A DNA stretch of 64,000 nucleotides from Quercus robur (lineage: Eukaryota; Streptophyta; Magnoliopsida; Fagales; Fagaceae), in the NCBI RefSeq assembly GCF_932294415.1, contig NC_065539.1:32366001-32430000 (forward strand), given 5' to 3'. Below, in pieces: positions 51,933-61,024 of the stretch. Under the pieces are notes generated by a model. It was given only the letters and a program-made list of their open reading frames with translations. It searched no databases and had not been told where the DNA came from. The translations under genes were made by a program, and so were the position numbers. Position 1 is the first letter of the stretch. Every line of letters begins with the position of its first letter.

Positions 51933-54900
51933 TTACCTATATGAATCTGGACGCTTTGGCTTGCTTTGAACTACAGCCTCAATCTTCTCCATCACAGCAG
52001 GAGTCAGTAGCGGGATGACATCAATAGCTTTCATATTCTCTTGAATCTACATAGAAGAAAAAAGCTCTTTAATGGCATGCTTTATGGATTATATCATTTT
52101 CAGATTTTAGATGCTTACTAGCTTCATGTTCTAGCACCTTTGAGAGAAAAATAGGATTATATATAAGCATTTTCAATCAGGCAGAATAAAGAAATAAACT
52201 TTTTGGGGGAAACCTCAAAGAATGACCTTTAACATCACAAACCCATTTTTAAAATACATTCACAGATTAGGTGGGTTCAGAGGGGAAATATGAAGCAAAG
52301 ATATGCCCCAAGTGTGGCAACATGAATACAGCTCAGACACTCCATGAAGCTCCACATTAGACACATACAGTGTTTTTAAAGCACTGAAGCAAAGCTCATT
52401 TCAAAAAGCACGCCTTAGGCACTTTTTTTGGTGTTTTTTTGAAGAAGCATAAAGCATCCATAGGCGAGCTTTTTTATTTTATTGCTAAAAAAGATGAGAA
52501 TTAATAAAATTAATTGCTTGATCTTGAAGGAAATGACATGGACCATTGATTTATTATACAAATTATTCTTAAGGTGTCGTGTTGTATTTCAAAAGCAGTT
52601 TTTTTTATTTACATGTCAAAAGATACAAACAATTAAATCTGGGTTTAAGGAAGTGGTACGGATTCAGATTATACATCAATTAAAAGCGATAGGGAGTGGG
52701 ATCGAGTCCAAGAATCAGCCTCTCCAAAATGTTGGGGACAAAGCTGCCTAACATGACCTCTCTAGACTCCGCAAAAGTGGGAGCCTTCTCAATCAAATCA
52801 GGTAATTCACAGCAAACTACAGCTGCATCTAAGTCAGAATTTTTCTTTCCTTTCCTGTATCTAAGCTTCATTAAAAGGGATTAACAAAAGGGAGCTATGG
52901 AACAGTTTGGGGTTGTTTAAAGGGTAAGTAGGTCAGAACACCTGGCTGCTAATGGAGGATTTAAATGTGGTTAGAAACTCTTATGAAAAGTGGGGTTCTG
53001 GAAGTGTTTCAACATTTGTGATGGATTTTGGTTAGTGTTTATACAACACTGAAGTGATGGACTAGGCTTAAACAAGATGCTTTTATACATAGAGTAATAA
53101 AAGAAAAGGTATTGAGTTTGTGGCAGGGGAATGAGAGATGGATGAAGAAATACGGCCAGGCCACTAAAATTTTTAAGTCTATATCAGATCATTTATCTGC
53201 AGTGACGTCATTTGGTGAAGAAATGAATTTTGGGCACCAACCTTTCAATTTATTCAATTTCTGTGCAGATAATGATGAAATCCTATTTGTTTAAGAAAGG
53301 TTGAGAAACACACGTTGAAGGAGTTCCAATGTTTAAGCTATTCTCTAATTCTTTGATAAGGGTCGTACACATCTAGTTATGTGACATTCTCTTTTCCTTT
53401 TCTAATAAAACTTTTACTTTTCAAAACCAAAAAAAAAGGGTTTAAGCTATACTTTAAACTGAGGGCGGTGAAGAGAATCTTGAGGCAGATTAATCTGCAC
53501 AATCTGGCAGTATTTCTCAAAGGGTAATTCAAGTTAGATCCAAACTGGAACAAACCCAAAATTTCTTGATGAGGAATCCTAGAAATGAGTATTTGTGAAT
53601 AAGAAAAGGAGTGCATGCATGAGATGCTTTCAGTAAGTAAGGCTGAGGAAGCTTTTTTCAAACAAAAATCTAGGAATAAGTGGTTGAACTTGGGGAACCA
53701 CAACACCTCTGACTTTTATAGATTTGTTAAAGGAATATAACAAATTCACTCAAATGCTTATGAGATGATCAAGGAAACATGATGGAGAATCCGACCAGAT
53801 GATACACAATTGGCATTTGAGTTCTATAAAAGCCAGCTTGGAAAATCCAACTTACAATTTGGGGTTAATGAAGCCAGAAGAGAAAACACTGCTGAGGAAA
53901 TACAAAGAACTATTTTTTTTCTCTTAATGGTAATAAGGCCCTAGCCCATATGGGTTCTTGGCTTGTTTCTTCCATAAATCTTGGGCTATACAGTGTGAAA
54001 TGGAGGATGCAATCGAATCTTTCTTAAGGGAAGCTGTTAGGGAAAGTCAATGCAACAATTATAATCCTAGTCCCTAAGGTTCAGAATCCTTCCTACCTGG
54101 GTGATTTTAGGCCCATTTCATTCTGTAATGTCAAATGTGATATACAAGTGCATAACCTTCTGAAAAATCTGTTATACCATAATCAAACAACAGCATTTAT
54201 TACTAATAGAAGCATTATAGAACATGTGGTGATTGGCTGATTGCTCATGGGTGTATGCTTCAGTTAGCTGGGAATTTATCCTCCAATGTTTTGCTGCTGT
54301 TAGTGCAATGGGTCAGAACGTGCCTTATTACCCCTAAATTTTCAGTGGCTATTAATGGCAGCCTAGCTAGCTATTTTGAGAGAAATAAGGGATTAAGACA
54401 GGAGGATCTTTTGCCTCTCTATCTATTTGTGTTGGCAATGTAAGTATTTTCTAGACTGATTCTTGGGCTCCTCCAGTTTAGAGAAGGTCATTTTCCAATG
54501 AGATACATGGGTATTCCCTTAATCCCAGGTAAGTTATCTGCTCAAGATGAAAAAACATTTCAGGATAAAATCACTTCCGGAATTAACTCTTGGAATTCAA
54601 GGAACCTGTCCTTTGCAGGAAGACTACAGTTGCTGCCCTCAGTTTTATACACCATTGAAGTCTACTGAGAAAGCAGTTTTGTCCTCCCCAAGAAGGTAAT
54701 CACTATGATAGAGCAGGATTTTAATTCTTTCTTGAAAGATAAAAATTGGGCATGTAGGCCAGGAATCTCTAAGGATCTAGTAACCATAAAAGGCAAGCTA
54801 TCTTTGGTACCTATTAGGGATTGTGATAGACCCATTTGGACTCCTGCAAAGACAGGTTGCTTTTCTAGTGCAGAGACATGGAATGACTAAGATTTAGGCT

Positions 54901-57900
54901 ACATGAGGTAAAACTGTTGGAGATTGGTATGGTACTCTCTTGCAATTCCAATGCATGATTTTCTATGTGGTTTGGTACGAAGAATAGGTTCACTACAATA
55001 GATAGGTTAGCCAATGGGGGTAACAAGGTGAGATGAATTGTGTTTATTGCAGAAGAAACACTGAGACCAGGGAACATATGCTTTTCCAATGCACCTTCAC
55101 TGGCAGAATCTGGGAAGGAATCATGAAATGCTTCTTAATAGAGAACCCAGAATTTGGGTATTGTAGACTGGTGGATTGGGGTGTGGAAAGCCTTAAGGGA
55201 AAAATTTTAAAGTCTATTGTGGTCAAAACAGCTTGAGGAGCAGTGGTTCACCATATCTGGTGCCAAAGGAATTTCATAATTCATGGGGGACAGCTCAGGA
55301 GCGAAGAGAGCATTTTGCATTCATTAAACAGGAAGTGAAAAACAGAGTAAGAGACAAAGGTGGTTTTAAGAAATCAGATGAAATTGTAGAATTATGCAGG
55401 GAGCACGGACATTCAGAAAGCATGATTAGTAGGAAAATCTCAAAGAGTAAATAGTGCTGAGATTCTTTTCTTTGTAATTGTAGTGTTTTCTACTTTTAAA
55501 CAGTAGTCTTTTTCATAAGGGGAAAACAGAAGTTGATCTGGTTTTTCTTTCTGTTTTTTCATAAACACTAGTGCTGATCTGTGGGAACTTTAAGCTCTGT
55601 ATAGTGTACATTGTGTGTTTGATTGGTTTTAATCAATAAAAGTCATCTCATTCATCCAAAAAATAAATCCAACATTCAGTGTTTGTTTGGATTTGGCGTC
55701 TGCATTTTCCAAGTCTGCATTTTTGGCCTTTTTTTTTTTTTAAGTCCAGCGCCTGTTGCACTGTTCATGGGACATGAACAGTGCAATCAGGTATATGAAC
55801 AGTAACCAAAGCTCAAACAGTATTTTTTTTTTTTTTTTTTCCAGTTTTCAACAAAATAAACGGTATCCAAACGCCCACTCAGTCTCCTTTTTTTTTTTTT
55901 TTTTTTAAACGAACGCCAGATCAAAAAATGCAGTATATCATGTCACTACAATATGTTTTGAAGATATGATATTTTTACTTCTCAAAAAATAAAAATAAAA
56001 GGATATGATATTTTTAAAACTAACCTGAGACTCCTTTGTTGCTCCAGTAATAACAGAAGAGACATTAGGATTTGTTGCACACCATGCAATCGCAAGTTGA
56101 GCTAATGGCACACCGAGCTCATCTGCAATTGGCTTTAGTCCTTCTACTTTTTTCAGCACGTCATCAACCAATGACCGATTAGCAAGATTCTACAAGTCAA
56201 AATAAGAGTTTGACATGATAAATCAAGTTTTGCTATCAGTCACCAGACAGATTATAACATTTAAATTTAAATAAGAAAGAACAACATTGCTCTGTGTGTG
56301 TGTGTGCCGGTCCTTAAACCATGGACCCTTTGGTTTGCATTCATCACAAAAAGCCAACAGAACACCAAATAAAAGAAATGGAATCATCAATTGAAAAAGA
56401 GCTCTCGCATTAGAAATGTATTGTACAGGGATCTGCATCCAAACTGAACTACATGTGAGACAACACAGTATAGAACTAAAACGGTGCTACTTCACAAGGA
56501 TAATCACCCTGTGGCTAAAACAAATTTAAAAAAAAAAAAAAAGGGTCCCTGAGTCTTGTATAATCCACATATTTCACATTACGGAACATGTCATAAGCTG
56601 TGACATTCTTATACCCGAGTATAATGCATGCTGATGGTGGAAACCATCATTCTCTTGGATACACATGGATATCATAGAAGCAGTAATCACAGAAGCATTC
56701 AATATCACACAAACTACATAGGCACAAAGTCTATGAAGGGAGAGAACCAAAGATGATGGAACACTATCCCAATATAATGCACTTTGTTTCAGCCACCAAG
56801 AAACAGCCAAAGGTGAAATTAACATTCAATAATGAGACTTAAAAGGTAACATAAAGATATAGCAGAAAAAATAGTTGAAGTCAACAACAAATGTTGATGA
56901 GAACACAGAATAGCAAGTCACTTTAAAGAGCAAAATGTTCAACCTAGTAAAGACATACTTTGTAATTTTCCAATGCAAAGCGGCTATCAGATGGTATAAC
57001 TTTCTTGTTGTATTTTCCGGTGAGCACTCCAGACGCAAGTGGGCTCCATGTGGTAAGACCCAAGCCATAGTTGGTGTAGAGAGGAAGAAACTCAGACTCA
57101 ACCTGCATCCATTAAGATTAAAATAATACACAAGTTTATACATGTACAAGTGTTCCATCACTCATACGAAATTGAAGATTGAAATATATGGTGTCCACTA
57201 CATAATGATTATGCTAAAATAGATTTGGGTTTCCTAAAATTATGAAAATACCGAAGTAGTACACACACACACACACACTCATCAGAAGGCTAATTGAAAT
57301 TAAAAACAAAAAAACAAAAACCCATTTCCACAATGGAGAGAAAGAGAGAGAGAGAGACCTTGTGGCGAGAAAGCAAGTTATACTCAGGTTGTTCAACAAT
57401 GGGACCCACAAGATCCAACCTCTGAGCAACAGCCCAAGCTTCAGTGATCTGCTGAGCGGACCACTCACTAGTCCCCCAATAAAAAGCCCATCCCTTATCG
57501 ATAACATAATTCATAGCCCTAACAGTCTCCTCAATGGGAGTGGAAGTATCGGGACGATGACAATAGATAAGATCAACATACTCCGTATCAAGCCTTTTAA
57601 GCGAAGCCTTGGTCCCTTCCACAATATGCTTCCGAGACAAACCCTTGTCGTTGGGACCAGGACCACCCCAGAAGATCTTCGTCGACAACACCAAATCGGA
57701 CCGCTTCCAACCCAACTCTCGTATGGCCTGACCCATGATCTCCTCCGCACGACCATTGGCGTACACCTCCGCGTTGTCGAAGAAGTTCACTCCGTGGTCT
57801 TTGCAACATTGGAGGAGAGATTTAGCTTCCTTTACATCCAGTTGGTTTCCGAAGCTCACCCATGCTCCGTACGAGAGTTGGCTCACTTTCAGCCCTGACC

Positions 57901-57922
57901 GACCCACATTCTTGTACTGCAT
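51933..57922 (-). CDS. Aldo/keto reductase, K+ channel beta subunit (KAB1-like)
   Basis: A complete gene with four coding exons: 57922-57359, 57102-56959, 56189-56025 and 52046-51933. Junctions are GT-AG, every intron falls between codons, and the product is 328 residues, the family length. The protein is a cytoplasmic NADPH-dependent aldo/keto reductase fold thought to bind plant voltage-gated K+ channels as a beta subunit. The catalytic set is visible: D49 and Y54 in [12 protein letters not shown]82 in STKIFWGG and H122 in YCHRPD. Later blocks are [14 protein letters not shown] and [12 protein letters not shown], ending KPKRPDSYR. An in-frame ATG 27 bases upstream (57949) would add MRKTKQKKK; I chose 57922 because the family begins MQYKN. 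The last intron is about 4 kb and holds a LINE. Confidence 0.94.
52640..52880 (-). other. Unidentified coding-like patch in KAB1 intron
   Basis: Minus-strand translation of 52871-52680 gives [20 protein letters not shown], then [20 protein letters not shown], with a composition more protein-like than its surroundings. I do not recognise it. It could be a repeat remnant. Confidence 0.3.
52890..55645 (+). pseudogene. Degenerate LINE ORF2 in the last KAB1 intron (antisense)
   Basis: Plus-strand reading frames, opposite to the host gene, show broken LINE domains. An endonuclease piece near 52945-52985 reads [19 protein letters not shown] reverse transcriptase block near 54070-54150 reads [22 protein letters not shown]. 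Then come pieces of the RT thumb and zf-RVT ([18 protein letters not shown] near 55034-55090). Many stops and frameshifts are present and the 5' end is missing. The 3' end has an 'aatcaataaaa' site near 55630. Its tail matches the fragment at 50523. It is inactive and old. Because it lies within an intron it need not affect the KAB1 protein. Confidence 0.8.
55683..55880. mobile_element. MITE in KAB1 intron
   Basis: Starts 'gtttggatttggcgtctgc' and ends 'aacggtatccaaacgccc', its inverse. The interior has the palindromic 'gttcatgggacatgaac' and long T-runs. It belongs to the GTTTGG family at 31416 and 45830. Confidence 0.6.
57262..57358. repeat. Dinucleotide repeats at the KAB1 first intron donor
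   Basis: A CA run (about 57262-57279) and a GA run ending at 57356 directly abut exon 1. On the gene strand the donor is therefore GTCTCTCTCTC rather than GTAAGT. Splicing there is supported by exact continuity of the protein across to 57102. Confidence 0.75.
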
Positions 57923-58090
57923 TTTTTTCTTTTGTTTTGTTTTTCTCACTTACACAGACACAAACACAAACACAAAGAGTGAGTGAATGAAGAAGAATGA
58001 AAATGATTTGTTTATGTAGTACCAGTACTTTGTTTGTGGGACTGTGTGGGAACGGTGACAACTGGAATGGAGTGAGTGACTATAGTTGGC

Positions 58091-58122
58091 CACGTGAGGT
58101 TTTTGAGATTTTGACACGTGTC
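58091..58122 (-). promoter_or_regulatory. Paired G-box/ABRE-like motifs upstream of KAB1
   Basis: CACGTG occurs at 58091-58096 and again at 58115-58120 (in GACACGTGTC), 170-200 bases upstream of the KAB1 start. CACGTG cores are bound by bZIP and bHLH factors, and the second is an ABRE-like ACGT element. Function is inferred from the motifs only. Confidence 0.45.
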
Positions 58123-58332
58123 GAATATGTTTCAGTATATTGACTGTTTTGTCCTTTGGGATGTGTGGCAAGCAAGTGATGACAGAAAAAGTAATAGCCT
58201 TTTTCTCTCTCTCTCTCAACAAAAGTGTGTTTGGGTTGCGTGAAGATCTAGGCATCCCAGAGAAAATCATCGACGGCCAGGGGCGTCAGTGCTGGTGTCA
58301 CCCTGAATGTGTGGAGAAGTTATAGAAACTTA

Positions 58333-58612
58333 TAGTGGATCCTTATTTATTCACTATTCTACTAAAAAATTTTCATTTGTTTAAAATGGTTGAGTTAGTA
58401 ATTAATTTTTGTTTAAAAAAATTTTCTAACTAAGAATTTTTAACATGTGAAAGTTTGTTATTTATTCACCATTCCACTAAAAAATTTTCATTTGTTTAAA
58501 ATGGTTGAGTTAGTAATTAATTTCTGTTTAAAAAAATTTTCTAACTAAGAATTTTTAACATGTGAAAGTTTTTTAGTGGAATGATGGACTACATCACTTA
58601 TCCACCATATAA
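58333..58612. mobile_element. MITE with internal 115-bp tandem duplication
   Basis: The ends are inverted relatives: 'agtggatccttattt...ctactaaaaaa' and 'tttttagtggaatgatgg...tatccacca'. Inside, a 115-bp segment is repeated head to tail with few changes ('actaaaaaattttc' at 58361 and 58476). There is no coding content. Confidence 0.6.
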
Positions 58613-58913
58613 ATTTTATAATTTCTCCCGAATTTGTCAATTAATAAGCTCATTTTTAGCTCTTTTTACGGTTACATTTTACTTTTTCTAAATTTTTAAA
58701 AATTTTGAAGATACAAATACAAGTATACTTTGGGCAAAAGAAAACCAGGTAAATCATTCTCAAACAAACACTTTAATTACTAATTGTTTGAAATATACCG
58801 TAATATTGTTCTAGTAATATTATTTGTATTTTTAAAAAAAATATATGTGAATAAAAAAGTGTGTAGAAATGCGTATAATATTATTTAAAAACTAAAAAAA
58901 TATGTTTAAACTC

Positions 58914-59616
58914 TGTGGGGCCGGGGAACTTATGATCCGGCCCACGTTCTATTAGGGCTCAGGGCCCATGCCGAGGAGGGTGTGTGTCGAGGACGAATGA
59001 TGAAAGGCCGAGGTGTCAAGGGGAACAGCGGAGGACGACCCTATCCTCGGCACTCCAGGACTTCAAGAAGAAAAGCAACGTCTCGATGAAGGCTATCCCC
59101 AAACAGCCCCTTGAAGGGGATGCGAGTAGAATGGGGCCTACGTGGAGGTACGGTGCAAAATTGGTTCAAAGTAAACATGTCCCCTCCGCATTAAATGCAC
59201 CAGCCTGCGTCCTGACCATGTTAATGAGAAAAGATGCCTGGGCAGGGCGACTTCGATCACCACAACTAACAGAAAGTAAGGAGGGACAGCTGATGGGACG
59301 GGTATAGAAATAGGCACCTGCCTGACCAACAAGTGGAGGGCTAAGATCAACCCAGAAGGGCTATATAATGTAAAGGTTAATGCACCAAGGAGGTGGCTGG
59401 GAAAAATGGCCAAAAACCAGAGCCTCCCAGCCCGCCTCCAGGAGAAAGGCTCCTAGGGCGAACACGATTTTTGTTACGTATGCCCACCACGAAAAACCCA
59501 CTGTCTTGTGACCAAGGCCTAACCTTTCAAACCCACGCTCTATAAATGATATTGTTTGGGCCTTTTTACGTGCGAACCCAACACTGTTACGGGTCGTTAC
59601 GAATCGTGTCCTCACA
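58914..59616 (+). repeat. Gypsy 5' LTR (703 bp)
   Basis: Begins TGTGGGGCC and ends CCTCACA (TG...CA). It is GC-rich compared with its flank, with TATA-like sites at 59361-59370 (ctatataatg) and near 59551. The primer-binding site follows directly. The partner LTR lies outside the window. Confidence 0.85.
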
Positions 59617-59617
59617 A

Positions 59618-59636
59618 TTGGCGCCGTCTGTGGGGA
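59618..59636 (+). other. Gypsy primer-binding site
   Basis: TTGGCGCCGTCTGTGGGGA, immediately inside the LTR, is the familiar primer-binding sequence of many plant Gypsy elements. It fixes the element's orientation as plus. Confidence 0.85.
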
Positions 59637-59872
59637 AGGCTTGTGTGTTGGCATAGGCGGTAGGTCGAGACAGTTCCTTTGTCATTTCTAACAGCCGGTT
59701 GTGGTGTTCTAGCGTAAAGTTCCACTAGGGGCTATGTTTCTTTACTAAGGGCTACGCTTCGTAGCGTCAGCTGCACAGATGGTTCTAGAGGCTTGGCCGA
59801 TGAGCTAATTCCCCTAAAACCAAGGTCTCATGCCATAGACGAGGGGTTAATTCCCCCAACTACTTATCAATA

Positions 59873-60646
59873 TCAAGTTTTGGACAGAACCAAGGTATTG
59901 CATGGTGCTCGTACTTAAACCTATGGGGAAACCAACTACTTAGAAAAAAAATCAAGTTTTGGACAGAATCAAGGTATTGCATGGTCCTCGGACTCAAACC
60001 TATGGGGAAACCAACTACTTAAAAGAAAAACTGAGTTTTGAACAGAACCAAGGTATTGCATGGTCCTCGGACTCAAACCTATGGGGAAACCAACTACTTA
60101 GAAGAAAAATTGAGTTTTGGACAGAACCAAGGTATTGCATGGTCCTCGGACTCAAACCTATGGGGAAACCAACTACTTAGAAGAAAAACTGAGTTTTGGA
60201 CAGAACCAAGGTATTGCATGGTCCTCAGACTCAAACCTATGGGGAAACCAACTACTTAGAAGAAAAATCAAGTTTTGGACAGAACCAAGGTATTGCATGG
60301 TCCTCGGACTCAAACCTATGAGGAAACCAACTACTTAGAAGAAAAACTGAGTTTTGAACAGAACCAAGGTATTGCATGGTCCTCGGACTCAAACCTATGG
60401 GGAAACCAACTACTTATCAATATCAAGTTTTGGATAGAATCAAGGTATTGCGTGGTCCTCGGACTCAAACCTATGGGGAAACCAACTACTTAAATATCAA
60501 GTTTTGGACAGAACCAAGGTATTACATGGTCCTCGGACTCAAACCTATGGGGAAACCAACTACTTATCAATAAATATCAAGTTTTGGACAGAACCAAGGT
60601 ATTGCATGGTCCTTAGACTCAAACCTATGGAGAAGCCAACTACTTT
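59873..60646 (+). repeat. 79-bp tandem repeat array, ten units
   Basis: Units begin near 59873, 59952, 60031, 60110, 60189, 60268, 60347, 60423, 60497 and 60577. Spacing is 79 bp for the first six steps, then 76, 74 and 80. Each contains 'accaaggtattgcatggtcc' and 'cctatggggaaaccaacta'. Overlapping 72-73-residue ORFs arise because 79 is not a multiple of three. They are unlikely to be genes. Confidence 0.95.
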
Positions 60647-60649
60647 AAA

Positions 60650-61020
60650 GAAACCTAGATACTAAGCAGGACCTAGCAACTACACGTGACATCTCGAATG
60701 ATACCTATATCTCCATTGAATGGGGGATAGAAATGAGTTCAAGGCTCTACAGATGCTGGTAAGCTAACGTTCTGAAACATGATTCTAAATTTATCGCATG
60801 CACAACTATTCATACGTGTTAAGATAATTAATTCAAAATTCATAAATAATAATAAGTATCGACAAGGGCAACTAACAAGTAACCAAAATGAAAAAGGAAG
60901 AAAAGGATTTCATATATACATGTTCAACAGGTTCAAACTATTAGTAGATTACAAAGCTTTCAAAATGGAAAAGAAACAAGTTAATCGTTAAACTAAAAGC
61001 AAATACGACGCCTGGCCAGG
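60650..61020. other. Gypsy leader spacer
   Basis: AT-rich sequence between the tandem array and the 3' end of the antisense gene. Nothing coding is recognised. Confidence 0.45.
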
Positions 61021-61024
61021 GTTT

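Noticed and set aside
57362-57898. 178-residue plus-strand ORF
   Set aside because: It is exactly antisense to KAB1 exon 1 and is a shadow of that conserved exon.
57923-57949. Upstream in-frame ATG of KAB1 (adds MRKTKQKKK)
   Set aside because: The family begins at MQYKN and the 328-residue product matches the usual length, so the downstream ATG is preferred.
59959-60573. Series of overlapping 65-73-residue ORFs
   Set aside because: They are translations of a 79-bp tandem repeat in three frames. Their similarity to each other comes from the repeat, not from protein constraint.
59873-60646. Possible CRISPR-like array
   Set aside because: Units are contiguous 79-bp tandem repeats without unique spacers, in a plant retrotransposon.
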